Both the position numbers and the translations under genes were made by a program. A model generated the notes under the pieces. The model saw nothing but the letters and a program-made list of their open reading frames with translations, searched no databases and had not been told where the DNA came from. Of a stretch of 64,000 nucleotides of DNA, positions 50,936 through 59,634 are shown one piece after another. Position 1 is the stretch's first letter. Each line of letters begins with the position of its first letter. This stretch comes from Streptomyces sp. A2-16 (lineage in GTDB: Bacteria; Actinomycetota; Actinomycetes; Streptomycetales; Streptomycetaceae), in contig NZ_CP063808.1 of the NCBI RefSeq assembly GCF_018128905.1, positions 3,968,001 to 4,032,000 of the forward strand. Direction: 5' to 3'.

Positions 50936-52087
50936 ATGTCCCTGCGCCGATCCCGCCTGAGAGCGGCGTCCGTCCTCGCGGCCTGTCTCGCCGCACTGTC
51001 CCCGGCGACCGCCGGTGCCGCGGCCGACCCCTCGGGCCACAAGGCGCTCCAGCGTCAGCTCGAGGACTTCGTGCACCGCCCCGACGGTCCGCCCGGAGCC
51101 ATCGCCGTCCTGCGGACCGAGAAGGGCACCCGCGTCGTCCGCGCCGGGGTCGCCGACCTCCGCACGGGCCGCCCGCCCCACCCGGACGACCACATGCGCA
51201 TCGCGAGCACGGCCAAGGCCTTCAGCGGGGCCGTGGCCCTCACCCTGGTCGACCACCGTGTCCTGCGTCTGGACGACACTCTGGGCCAACGGCTTCCCCA
51301 ACTCCCGGACGCATGGGCGGCGGTGACGCTGCGTCAACTCCTCAATCACACCAGCGGTCTGCCGGACTACTCCCGCAGCCCCGGGTTCCTCGCCGCGCTG
51401 AGCGCCGACCCGCACCACCACTTCGACTCCCGGCGCCTGCTCGACTACGTCGCCGACCAGCCCCTGCTCTTCGAGCCGGGCTCGCAGTACCGCTACTCGA
51501 ACTCAGACAACATCGCCGTGGCGCTGATGGCGGAGGCCGCGACCCGCACGCCGTACGAGGACCTGCTGCGCAAGCTCGTCTACGCACCGCTGCGGCTGCG
51601 CTCCACCAGCCTCCCGCAGGGCTACCGGATGCCGGAGCCCTACCTGCACGGCTACGACGTGAGTCCGCCGCCGCCGGAGGACGTCAGCGAGGTCATCGGC
51701 ATGTCGGGGGTGTGGGCCTCGGGAGGCATCGTCTCCACACCGGCCGACATGACCCGCTTCATCCGCGGCTACGCGGGCGGCCGGCTGTACGGCAGGAACG
51801 TCGTCGAGCAGCAGCGGCAGTGGGTCGAGGGGGCGTCCGAGCCCGCCGGACCGGGCCGCAACTCCGCGGGGCTGGCCATCTTCCGCTACCAGACGCGCTG
51901 CGGTGTCGTCCTCGGTCACACCGGCAACACGCTCGGATATACCCAGTTGATCGCGGCCACCCCCGACGGCCGCCGTTCACTGACCTTCTCGGTGACCTCT
52001 CAGATCACCCAGTCCTCCGCCCCGGAACAGCTGCGGAGAATGCGCGCGCTTCAGGAGAACTTCGTCTGCGCATTGCTGCGCGACTGA
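50936..52087 (+). CDS. Secreted serine beta-lactamase-fold hydrolase (class C/DD-peptidase type)
   Basis: 383 aa from ATG 50936 behind GGGAGCC; ATG 50909 would lengthen the signal. Signal peptide (RLRAASVLAACLAALSPATAGAA). Active-site motifs: SxxK in IASTAKAF, YxN in RYSNSDN, and HxG in GHTGNTLGY replacing the KTG motif. The fold is DD-carboxypeptidase/esterase-like, so it may act on the cell wall or on esters. It faces the GNAT gene, 32 bp away. Confidence 0.9.
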   Translation: MSLRRSRLRAASVLAACLAALSPATAGAAADPSGHKALQRQLEDFVHRPDGPPGAIAVLRTEKGTRVVRAGVADLRTGRPPHPDDHMRIASTAKAFSGAVALTLVDHRVLRLDDTLGQRLPQLPDAWAAVTLRQLLNHTSGLPDYSRSPGFLAALSADPHHHFDSRRLLDYVADQPLLFEPGSQYRYSNSDNIAVALMAEAATRTPYEDLLRKLVYAPLRLRSTSLPQGYRMPEPYLHGYDVSPPPPEDVSEVIGMSGVWASGGIVSTPADMTRFIRGYAGGRLYGRNVVEQQRQWVEGASEPAGPGRNSAGLAIFRYQTRCGVVLGHTGNTLGYTQLIAATPDGRRSLTFSVTSQITQSSAPEQLRRMRALQENFVCALLRD

Positions 52088-52119
52088 AAACCGACAACGG
52101 TCCTCGGCGCCACGGTAAT

Positions 52120-53046
52120 TCAGCTCAAAACGATTTCCCAGGTGTCGACGGCGTAATGGACCGACATTCCGTTGCGCGCGTACAACTCGGGCGCCCCGGT
52201 GGCGTTCTCGGTGTCCACGCCGAGGCCCACGGTGTCCCGCCCGCGGGCCGCGAACGCCGCGAAGGCCTGCCGCAGTAGCAGCCCCCCGAGGCCCCGCCCG
52301 CGGGCCTCGGGGACGACTCCGACGCTGCGGATCCACCCCATGGCCTCGCGGTCGTCGCGGGCGATCAGGAAGCCCACGTCCCCGAGGTCCTCCACCGAGA
52401 CGAGCCACACCAGGGACCAGTCGAGCCGGTCGGCGTGGATGTCGTGCAGCCACGTGTCGTACGGGCGCGGCTGGAAGTCGAAGTGCTCGGCGAAGGAGCT
52501 CTGGTAGAGGGCGTGTGCCTGCTTCCGGTCCGCCTCCTCGGCGCAGGCCCGCACCCGCACACCAGCGGGTGGCTCGGGCGGCAGGTCCTCGCCGGTGCGC
52601 AGCGCCCGCTCCAGGACGTGATAGCGGCGTACGACCGACCAGCCCCGCGCCCGTATCAGCGCGAGGTCGGTCGTGGGTGCCGAGTTGAGGTGCAGATGGA
52701 GCACGGCCTTCGAGGCGCCGTTCGCCAGGGCCCTCTCCAGGGCCCTGGACTCCAGCGCCTCCAGCAGGAGTGCACCCGCCCGCTGGTGGTCGGGCAGTAC
52801 GTAGTGGTCGGCGTCGATGCGCTCGCCCTTCGAGTCGTCCCACACCAGGGCGTACGCCACCAGGCGCGGGCCGTCGAAGGCCAGCCACGAGTCGCGGTCG
52901 AGGTCGATGTCGGGATGCCCCAGATCGGACTCCACCGTGTGCAGATCGGTCTCGGGCCGCCCGATCTCGATCCGGTCGATCTCGTTGAGCAGCTCGGTGA
53001 CGGCCGACGCGTCGGTGGGCGCGGCAGCGCGCAGGGCATAGGACAT
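52120..53046 (-). CDS. Double-domain GNAT acetyltransferase
   Basis: 308 aa from ATG 53046; no strong ribosome-binding site is visible. Two GNAT folds in tandem: the first (about 1-145, YVLPDHQRAGALLLEALESRAL) has a degenerate CoA loop; the second (about 165-308, IRSVGVVPEARGRGLGGLLLRQAFAAF) has an intact one. Such proteins resemble the mycothiol synthase-like group, but the motif set does not prove this. Substrate unknown. Confidence 0.82.
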   Translation of the reverse strand: MSYALRAAAPTDASAVTELLNEIDRIEIGRPETDLHTVESDLGHPDIDLDRDSWLAFDGPRLVAYALVWDDSKGERIDADHYVLPDHQRAGALLLEALESRALERALANGASKAVLHLHLNSAPTTDLALIRARGWSVVRRYHVLERALRTGEDLPPEPPAGVRVRACAEEADRKQAHALYQSSFAEHFDFQPRPYDTWLHDIHADRLDWSLVWLVSVEDLGDVGFLIARDDREAMGWIRSVGVVPEARGRGLGGLLLRQAFAAFAARGRDTVGLGVDTENATGAPELYARNGMSVHYAVDTWEIVLS

Positions 53047-53536
53047 GAGCCAAGCGTCCGGGGCGGGCGCGGCGGGCGCAAACGAGTTTTCCCGGGGCGG
53101 CCGGAGCGGGGAAAGAGCGGGGAGAAGGCGTTCTCCGGGCCGTGGCAGGCTGCGCTTGTTGATCATGAACGAGCGCTGGAACAGGGGCTCTCCCGACGTG
53201 ACCGGTGCATCCGGCGTCGAACCGGGTCGAGCCGCCGAGCGCGGCCGGTGGTGAGTGCCGACAGCAGCTGATGAGTCCTTTGCGGGATCTTTGTGGAGAG
53301 TCGTCAAGTGTGGCCTCTGGTACGCCTGTTAACACTGTGACAACTGATAAGATCATTACGCTTTTCAGTAGGCTGATGGCGCGTCATACGCGCGTACGGG
53401 GACAGCCAAAACGGCCCCATCGTGAAGGAGTGACGGTTGGTCCGCCGGTAAGACCCGCGCCGCTCGGCGAGGGGGGGTGTCCGGGGGTCCCATGCACAGT
53501 CGGTCTCCCGACGCGCGGCGACTTGAAGAGAGTCTC
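53047..53536. other. 490-bp spacer upstream of the conservon
   Basis: No gene supported. The stretch 53325-53375 is unusually AT-rich (GTTAACACTG, ACTGATAAGATCATTACG), unlike its surroundings, and is the likely conservon promoter region. The part nearer the GNAT gene is GC-rich with short direct repeats. Confidence 0.45.
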
Positions 53537-53787
53537 ATGACGTCATTGTTCGAAGATCCACTCCTTTCGATCCTGCTCCTGGTACTCATCGCTGCGGGTT
53601 TCGCAGTGATGGCGCGCACGGCGAACCAACATCCAGCTCCGCGCGAACAACAGACTGCACGGCGACATGGCGAGCGTGCGAGGGCAGCTCGCCGGGCTCC
53701 GGACGACGTACTCGTCGGTGAGCGCACGGCACACCGCGGATCCGGAAGAGGCGCGCAAGGACGCCGAGTCGGCGACCAAGGCGACCC
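53537..53787 (+). pseudogene. Truncated, frameshifted cvnA (conservon histidine kinase-like)
   Basis: From ATG 53537 a membrane helix (LLSILLLVLIAAGFAVMAR) is followed, after a frameshift near 53610-53625, by RRTNIQLRANNRLHGDMA and EEARKDAESATKAT. These resemble the start of conservon CvnA sensor proteins. The remaining several hundred residues, including HATPase, are gone: the text runs directly into a CvnB tail. A large internal deletion plus a frameshift explains it. Confidence 0.65.
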
Positions 53788-53943
53788 CTCCTCATCGCCG
53801 GGGGCAGCGGCTCCTGCCTCGCCGTCTCGACCGCCCTGGACGTCGACATGGAGGCCATGTCGATCCGGATGCAGAAGACGGTGCGGGCGCTGACCAGGGC
53901 GATGAGCGCGACTCCGCGCCAGAACACCGGCGTGGACGCATGA
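53788..53943 (+). pseudogene. C-terminal fragment of cvnB (roadblock/LC7)
   Basis: In the +1 frame relative to the cvnA remnant, LLIAGGSGSCLAVSTALD then MSIRMQKTVRALTRAMS reads as the end of a roadblock/LC7 domain of CvnB size and style. The N-terminal half is missing. Its TGA (53941-53943) overlaps the next ATG, the usual cvnB-cvnC junction. Confidence 0.6.
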
Positions 53944-54292
53944 CCTGGCCAGGCGAGGACGCTCCGGTAACCAGCGACTTCGTCCGCTCCCACGTCATCA
54001 CGGGCGGCCGTCGTCTCCCCTCCGACGACGACTTGGCCCTGCACCCGCTGGTGTGCCTGGCCCTCGACCGGACCCCGCCGCTCGGGGCAGGCTCCGAGGT
54101 GGCTGGCCATTCGGGAGCTGTGTTCGGGCGGCTACCTGTCGGTCGCCGAAGTCGCCGGTCATCTGGGACTGCCCGTCGGCGTGGCCCGACTGCTGCTGTC
54201 CGATTCATTCGAGCAGGGGCACCTCCTGCGCCGCGCTGAACCGGCCCCCGCCCAGCACGTTCCCCGAGCGATACTCGAGAAGGTTCTGCATG
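53940..54292 (+). pseudogene. Frameshifted cvnC (DUF742)
   Basis: ATG 53940 reads VRSHVITGGRRLPS then LALHPLVCLALDRTP, and after a frameshift near 54080-54100 continues in frame as RWLAIRELCSGGYLSVAEVA, HLGLPVGVARLLLSD, ILEKVLHGLE. This is the full DUF742 helix-turn-helix pattern split over two frames. The usual stop after the last helix is also missing. A sequencing error could mimic one lesion but not all lesions of the locus. Confidence 0.7.
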
Positions 54293-54898
54293 GACTCGAA
54301 ACCCGCAACATCGGCCGGCCCCGGGGCGAACGGCTCCATCTACGTCTCCGCCGAGGTGACCACCGCCGCGAAGATCCTGGTGGTCGGACACTTCGCCGTG
54401 GGCAAGACGACCTTCATCGGGTCCCTGTCGGAGATCACTCCGCTGCGCACCGAGGAGAAGATGACGCAGGCGTCCATGCACGTCGACGACCTGCGCGGGG
54501 CTCCGGACAAGGCGACCACCACCGTGGCGCTGGACTTCGGCCGGCTGACCCTGAGCGACGAACTGGTGCTGTACCTGTTCGGCATCCCCGGACAGCAGCG
54601 CTTCATGCAGCTGTGGGAGGACATGGCCCGCGGAGCACTCGGCGCCCTGGTCCTGGTCGACCCCTCGCGCCTGGAGGAGACGTTCCCGGTCATCGACCTG
54701 ATCGACGAGTACGGCCTCGAGTACGCGATCGCCGTCAACATCTTCTCGCAGACCAGCCACTTCGAGGAGGAGGAGATCCGCGAGGCGCTCGACCTGCTCC
54801 CGGACACTCCCGTCATCCACTGCGACGCCCGTGATCAGCGCTCCTCCGCCCGCGCCCTGATCGCCCTCGTACGTCACCTGCTCGACCGAGCCGCCTGA
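54290..54898 (+). CDS. cvnD: Conservon GTP-binding protein CvnD
   Basis: 202 aa from ATG 54290; no strong ribosome-binding site, as expected for a coupled gene. All G motifs are intact: P-loop GHFAVGKTTFIG, switch I/II region with TTTVALDFGR and LFGIPGQQRF (PGQ), ALVLVDPS, and a nucleotide-specificity region near AIAVNIFSQTS. CvnD proteins act with CvnA-C in a membrane-associated complex. Here the partner genes are broken, so it can only function with partners from another conservon, or is newly orphaned. A hairpin follows 14 bp after its stop. Confidence 0.92.
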   Translation: MDSKPATSAGPGANGSIYVSAEVTTAAKILVVGHFAVGKTTFIGSLSEITPLRTEEKMTQASMHVDDLRGAPDKATTTVALDFGRLTLSDELVLYLFGIPGQQRFMQLWEDMARGALGALVLVDPSRLEETFPVIDLIDEYGLEYAIAVNIFSQTSHFEEEEIREALDLLPDTPVIHCDARDQRSSARALIALVRHLLDRAA

Positions 54899-54911
54899 AC
54901 CACCACCCCCC

Positions 54912-54933
54912 GCCCGGACCGAGCGGTCCGGGC
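54912..54933 (+). terminator. Terminator hairpin after cvnD
   Basis: GCCCGGACC-GAGC-GGTCCGGGC: perfect 9-bp stem, 4-nt loop, 14 bp after the cvnD stop. Confidence 0.75.
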
Positions 54934-54950
54934 CACCAAAGGGCACAGAC

Positions 54951-55065
54951 ATGGACGTTCATGACACGGCCGCCACCGGTGCGGCCAGATGCCCCAGGTA
55001 CGACGGCTCCTTCGCCGCGGACCCGTAGAAGGTCTACGACCACCTGCGGGCCCACGGGTCGCCCT
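54951..55065 (+). pseudogene. N-terminal remnant of a conservon cytochrome P450 (cvnE)
   Basis: From ATG 54951: YDGSFAADP, an in-frame TAG at 55026, then KVYDHLRAHG. This matches the start of conservon-linked P450s (FAADP..VYDRLRAHG). No P450 core, heme-binding Cys or Thr region follows. Between here and 55246 a Pro/Ala-rich segment ends in AEKGFWSSFLEIFRV, which I cannot place. Confidence 0.6.
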
Positions 55066-55263
55066 CCCCGTCCGGTTCGGCCCCACCCCGGCCACCCCGA
55101 TGGCATCGGCGTACGGCACCTCCGCCGCGCCGCGTCCGACCGTCGTCCAGCAGCCCGCCCCCGCCTCACGGGTCCTCGCACCCGCGGCCCCGCAGCCGGC
55201 CGAGAAGGGCTTCTGGAGCAGCTTCCTCGAGATCTTCCGTGTGTGACGGCTTGGCGCGCCCCG

Positions 55264-55319
55264 GCAGGTGCCGGAGCCGGGATTGACGGGTTACCGCAAG
55301 TCCCGGCTCCGGCACCTGC
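55264..55319. terminator. Very stable inverted repeat, probable terminator
   Basis: GCAGGTGCCGGAGCCGGGA (55264-55282) and TCCCGGCTCCGGCACCTGC (55301-55319) pair perfectly over 19 bp with an 18-nt loop. It separates the conservon remnant from the TPR gene. A role as terminator is most likely; a recombination site is possible. Confidence 0.65.
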
Positions 55320-55419
55320 GTTCGTTCGGGCGACAGCACGCCGCCCACATGCCCGAAAGGCCCTTCTTCGGGCAGAATCGACTCCCGTACAGCACAGCCC
55401 GCAGTGCGAGGAGCGGCGT

Positions 55420-57078
55420 ATGGACTACTACGACCTCGGCGCCCATGGTCGACCCGTCACCACCGGCTCAGCCGAGGCCCAACTCTGGTTCGACCGCGGC
55501 CTGGTGTGGACGTACGCCTTCCATCACGAGGAGGCCGTGGCCTGCTTCGAGAAGGCGGCCGCCGCCGACCCCGACTGCGCGATGGCCCACTGGGGCATCG
55601 CCTACGCGCTGGGCCCCAACTACAACAAGCCCTGGGAGTTCTTCGACGACCGGGACCTGGCCCGGACCGTCGAGCGCACCCATGCGGCCGTCGAGTCGGC
55701 CCACGAGAAGGCGGCCGTCCGCGCCACCGTGGTGGAGCGGGCCCTGATCGGTGCCCTGCGCGCCCGCTACCCGCAGGCGAAGCCCGCCGAGGACTGCGCG
55801 GTGTGGAACGGCCCGTACGCCGACAGCATGCGCGCCGTCCACGAGCTCGCCCCGGACGACGCGGACGTGGCCGCCCTGTACGCGGACGCGCTGATGAACC
55901 TCACGCCCTGGCAACTGTGGGACCTGCGCACCGGCGAACCCGCCGCGGGCGCGCGCACCCGCGAGGCCCGGGCCGTTCTGGAGCGCGCGCTCGCCGGCGC
56001 CACCGGCCGCGACCACCCGGGCGTCCTGCACCTGTACGTCCACCTGATGGAGATGTCGCCCACGCCGGAGGCGGCCCTGGCCGTCGCGGACCGGCTGCGC
56101 GGCCTGGTGCCGGACGCCGGGCATCTCCTGCACATGCCCTCGCACCTGGAGGTGCTGTGCGGCGACTACCGGCGGGTGGTGAGCGACAACAGCGCCGCGA
56201 TCGTCGCCGACGAGAAGGTCCGTGCCCGGGCCGGAGCGATGAACTTCTACACGCTCTACCGCTCGCACAACTACCACTTCAAGATCTACGGGGCGATGTT
56301 CCTGGGCCGGTCGCAGGTCGCCCTGGAGACCGCCGCGCAGCTGGAGGCGTCGATCCCCGAGGAGCTGCTGCGGGTCGAGAGCCCGCCGATGGCCGACTGG
56401 CTGGAGGGCTTCCTCGCGATGCGGGTCCACGTCCTGATCCGATTCGGTCGCTGGAGCGACATCCTGGACCTGCCGCTGCCCGCCGACCCGCGGCTGTACT
56501 GCGTGACGACCGCGATGCTCCACTACGCCCGCGGCGTCGCCCTGTCCGCCCTCGGCCGCGTCACCGAGGCGGAAGCCGAGCGGACCCTCTTCCACGCGGC
56601 GGTCGCCCGGGTCCCCGAGACCCGGATGCTCTTCAACAACACCTGCGCCGACGTCCTGGCGATCGCCTCCGCGATGCTGGACGGTGAACTCGCCTACCGC
56701 AAGGGCGAGTTCGACAGCGCGTTCGCGGCTCTGGAACGCTCGGTGGAGCTGGACGACAACCTCCCCTACGACGAGCCCTGGGGCTGGATGCAGCCCACCC
56801 GCCACGCCTACGGCGCCCTCCTGCTCGAACAGGGGCGTGTCGCCGAGGCCGAGGCCGTCTACCGCGCCGACCTCGGCCTCGACGACAGCCTTCCGCGGCC
56901 GCTCCAGCACCCCGGCAACGTGTGGGCGCTGCACGGCCTCCACGAGTGCCTGGTCCGCGGGAAGAAGGAAGGGGAGGCGCGGATCGTCGCACAGCAGCTT
57001 CGGATCGCCGCCGCGCTGGCCGACGTGCCGGTCGAGGCGTCCTGCTTCTGCCGCACCACGAACGGCTGCTGCGGATAG
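55420..57078 (+). CDS. TPR-repeat protein
   Basis: 552 aa from ATG 55420 behind GAGGAGCGGC. TPR-like helical pairs run through the protein: AEAQLWFDRGLVWTYAFHHEEAVACFEKAAAADPDCAMAHWG (quoted in part) and FAALERSVELDDNLPYDEPWGWMQPTRH near the end. The C-terminus is Cys-rich (CFCRTTNGCC). No signal peptide. The phosphotransferase-fold gene follows 35 bp later, so they may be co-transcribed. Function unknown. Confidence 0.82.
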   Translation: MDYYDLGAHGRPVTTGSAEAQLWFDRGLVWTYAFHHEEAVACFEKAAAADPDCAMAHWGIAYALGPNYNKPWEFFDDRDLARTVERTHAAVESAHEKAAVRATVVERALIGALRARYPQAKPAEDCAVWNGPYADSMRAVHELAPDDADVAALYADALMNLTPWQLWDLRTGEPAAGARTREARAVLERALAGATGRDHPGVLHLYVHLMEMSPTPEAALAVADRLRGLVPDAGHLLHMPSHLEVLCGDYRRVVSDNSAAIVADEKVRARAGAMNFYTLYRSHNYHFKIYGAMFLGRSQVALETAAQLEASIPEELLRVESPPMADWLEGFLAMRVHVLIRFGRWSDILDLPLPADPRLYCVTTAMLHYARGVALSALGRVTEAEAERTLFHAAVARVPETRMLFNNTCADVLAIASAMLDGELAYRKGEFDSAFAALERSVELDDNLPYDEPWGWMQPTRHAYGALLLEQGRVAEAEAVYRADLGLDDSLPRPLQHPGNVWALHGLHECLVRGKKEGEARIVAQQLRIAAALADVPVEASCFCRTTNGCCG

Positions 57079-57113
57079 GCTCACGCAACAGGGCGGCGGA
57101 AGCGGGGAGTTGC

Positions 57114-58085
57114 ATGCGGAACACGGGCGAACTCATCGCGGACACCTATGCGCTCGGCACAGGGACATGGACGATGGCGCCCGTCGCCCGCGGCGCCCTC
57201 GGACAGATCTGGAAGCTGTCCGGGAACGGCACCGCCTGGGCCGTGAAGGAGCTGCTCTTCGAGAAGGGCGAGCCGGACGTCGCGGCCGAGGCCGCCCTGC
57301 GCGACGCGGCGGAACCGCTCGGCATCTCCGCACCACGCCTCATGCCCGACCGCACCGGCGTCCGTGCGGTACGGCTCCCCGAGGGTTCCTGGGTGAAGGT
57401 GTACGACTGGGTCGACGGCGCCGGGGCCGACCCGTCGGACCCGGAGATCCTGAGCTGGTGCGGCCGTACGCTCGCCCTTCTGCACCAGGCGGGGCAGGGC
57501 ACGAGAGAGACACCGGGCGCGTGGTACGAGCAGTGTCCCCGGGACCAGGACTGGGCCGGACTGCTGGACCGGGTCGGTCGTGCGGGCCTCCCCTGGGCGA
57601 AGGAACTGGAGCGGTTCATCGGCACGACCGCCGTGGAACTGGGACACCATGTGTCGCCGTCGGTTCCCGGCGACGTCGTCACCTCCCATCTCGACATGCG
57701 CCCGCAGAACGTCCTGGTCGGGCCCGGCGGGCCGGTTCTCCTCGACTGGGACAACGCCGGGCCCGTCTCTCCGGAGCGTGAACTCGCCCGGGCCCTCTAC
57801 GTGTGGTCGGGCGGCGACCGCGTCGACGCCGGGGCCGCTCGGCGGCTGGTGCGCGCCTACCGGGACGCCGGGGGTTGCGCGGTGGTGAAGGGCGTGGACG
57901 CCTTCTCGATGCTGTTCGCGACGGACCTCAACTACGTGTACGTACAGGCCGCTTGCGCGGTCGATCCGACGGTGACCGCCGAGCAGCGCGCCTTCGGCGG
58001 CCGGGAGGCGGTGGCCAAGCTGCGGAGCCTGCCCGACCTGGGCGCCGTCTCCCGGCTGACTCAGGAGCTGGAGGCCGAGTGGTGA
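57114..58085 (+). CDS. Aminoglycoside phosphotransferase (APH/choline kinase)-fold protein
   Basis: 323 aa from ATG 57114 (GGGGAG upstream). Kinase-like signature: ATP Lys region WAVKELLFEKGE, catalytic loop SHLDMRPQNVLVGP (HxDxxxxN), and DWDNAGP metal motif (replacing DFG). The size and loop order match the APH family, which phosphorylates antibiotics, sugars, choline or peptides. Nothing nearby indicates which. Confidence 0.88.
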   Translation: MRNTGELIADTYALGTGTWTMAPVARGALGQIWKLSGNGTAWAVKELLFEKGEPDVAAEAALRDAAEPLGISAPRLMPDRTGVRAVRLPEGSWVKVYDWVDGAGADPSDPEILSWCGRTLALLHQAGQGTRETPGAWYEQCPRDQDWAGLLDRVGRAGLPWAKELERFIGTTAVELGHHVSPSVPGDVVTSHLDMRPQNVLVGPGGPVLLDWDNAGPVSPERELARALYVWSGGDRVDAGAARRLVRAYRDAGGCAVVKGVDAFSMLFATDLNYVYVQAACAVDPTVTAEQRAFGGREAVAKLRSLPDLGAVSRLTQELEAEW

Positions 58086-58123
58086 CCTGCGCGCTTCGGT
58101 GACCTGGCACTAATGTCCTGGGC

Positions 58124-58552
58124 ATGAGCGAAAACTCCGCGCGGTCCGTCACCGTCGAGCGCACCGGCACCGGCCATTTCGTCGCCACCAACGTCCGAGG
58201 CGGCACGATCAGTTTCGGCACCGGCTCCGACAGCGAGTTCACCCCGGTCGAACTGCTCCTCGCCGCCCTCGGCGGCTGCACGGCGGTCGACGTCGACCTC
58301 GCCACCAGCCGCCACGCCGAACCCGCCGCCTTCTCCGTCGAAGTGAGCGGCAACAAGATCAACGACGAGCTCGGCAACCGGCTGACCGACCTCGCGGTCA
58401 CCTTCACCGTCACCTTCCCGGACGGCGAGGGCGCGGACCGGGCCCGCTCGATCCTGCCCCGGGCCGTGAAGACCTCCCACGACCGCCTCTGCACGGTCAG
58501 CCGCACGGTCGAGATCGGCACACCCGTCACCGCGACCGTCCAGGACGCCTGA
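58124..58552 (+). CDS. OsmC-family peroxiredoxin-like protein
   Basis: 142 aa from ATG 58124. OsmC fold with both active-site Cys: LLAALGGCTAVDVDL and SHDRLCTVSRTV. Known members reduce organic hydroperoxides. A -10 TAATGT (58111-58116) lies 7 nt before the ATG, so the message is probably leaderless. It precedes the GlxA-type regulator gene by 20 bp and may be in one unit with it. Confidence 0.9.
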   Translation: MSENSARSVTVERTGTGHFVATNVRGGTISFGTGSDSEFTPVELLLAALGGCTAVDVDLATSRHAEPAAFSVEVSGNKINDELGNRLTDLAVTFTVTFPDGEGADRARSILPRAVKTSHDRLCTVSRTVEIGTPVTATVQDA

Positions 58553-58572
58553 CCGCTGCGGAGCCCGTCCCC

Positions 58573-59529
58573 GTGTCCGACTCCCGCCTTCGCCGCGTCG
58601 CCGTTCTCGTCCTGGAAGGCGCGAAGCCCCTGGACGTCGGCATCCCCGCACAGGTGTTCACCACGCGCGCGAGCATGCCGTACGAGGTGCGGCTGTGCGG
58701 GGCGGCCCCCGGGCTGGTGAGCGGTGGTGACGGGCTGTCGTACCACGTCGCCCACGGCCTGGAGGCGCTCGCGTGGGCGGACCTCGTCTTCATCCCCGGT
58801 TACCGGTTCCCCGACCGCGAGGACCCGCCGAACGCGGTGGTCGAGGCGTTGGTCGCCGCCCACGGCCGGGGCGCGCGGCTGGCCGCGATCTCGACCGGCG
58901 CCTTCGCACTGGCCGCGACCGGTCTGCTCGACGGCCGACGCGCCACGACCCACTGGCACTACACGAGGGCGCTGACGGCGAAACATCCCCTCGTCCGGGT
59001 CGACGAGAACGTGCTGTTCGTCGACGAGGGCAGCGTGCTGACGTCGGCGGGCGCCGCCTCCGGGATCGACCTGTGTCTGCACATCCTGCGCGGTGACCTC
59101 GGGGTCGCCGCCTCCAACCACGCGGCCCGGCGCCTGGTCGCGGCCCCCTACCGCAGCGGCGGTCAGGCGCAGTACGTGCCGCGCAGTGTGCCCGAGCCGC
59201 TCGGTGAGCGTTTCGCCGCCACCCGGGAGTGGGCCCTGCACCGACTCGACGAACCCCTCACCCTCGACGTCCTGGCGCGGCAGGCCGCGGTCTCTCCGCG
59301 CACGTTCTCACGCCGGTTCGTCGAGGAGACCGGATACACGCCCATGCAGTGGGTCATGCGCGCCCGCATCGACCTGGCCCGTGAGCTGCTGGAGCGTTCG
59401 GAGCGCGGTGTCGAGCAGATCGCCACCGACGTCGGGCTCGGGACCGGCGCGAATCTGCGCACGCACTTCCAGCGGATCCTGGGGACCACGCCGAGCGAGT
59501 ACCGGCGCACCTTCACCCGGGGCGAGTGA
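58573..59529 (+). CDS. GlxA-family transcriptional regulator (DJ-1/PfpI + AraC)
   Basis: 318 aa from GTG 58573. N-terminal DJ-1/PfpI-like domain (about 8-175); in the nucleophile-elbow region the residue is Thr/Ala (AAISTGAFALAATG), where relatives often have Cys, so catalysis is unlikely. The C-terminal AraC double HTH is intact (DVLARQAAVSPRTFSRRFVEETG, IATDVGLGTGANLRTHFQRI). It is downstream of an OsmC gene, which it may control in response to oxidants. Confidence 0.9.
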   Translation: MSDSRLRRVAVLVLEGAKPLDVGIPAQVFTTRASMPYEVRLCGAAPGLVSGGDGLSYHVAHGLEALAWADLVFIPGYRFPDREDPPNAVVEALVAAHGRGARLAAISTGAFALAATGLLDGRRATTHWHYTRALTAKHPLVRVDENVLFVDEGSVLTSAGAASGIDLCLHILRGDLGVAASNHAARRLVAAPYRSGGQAQYVPRSVPEPLGERFAATREWALHRLDEPLTLDVLARQAAVSPRTFSRRFVEETGYTPMQWVMRARIDLARELLERSERGVEQIATDVGLGTGANLRTHFQRILGTTPSEYRRTFTRGE

Positions 59530-59634
59530 CCCCTGCCGCCGCCTGGCGCGATCCTTTTGAACCATGGCGATCCCGCCACTGTCAGCTGTCGACGGCGCGC
59601 GCGAGCCTGGGGGCATAGGGAAGGGACACCATTC

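Noticed and set aside
55264..55319. Attachment site or transposon end formed by the 19-bp inverted repeat
   Set aside because: No integrase, transposase or target duplication is seen. A terminator after the conservon is simpler.
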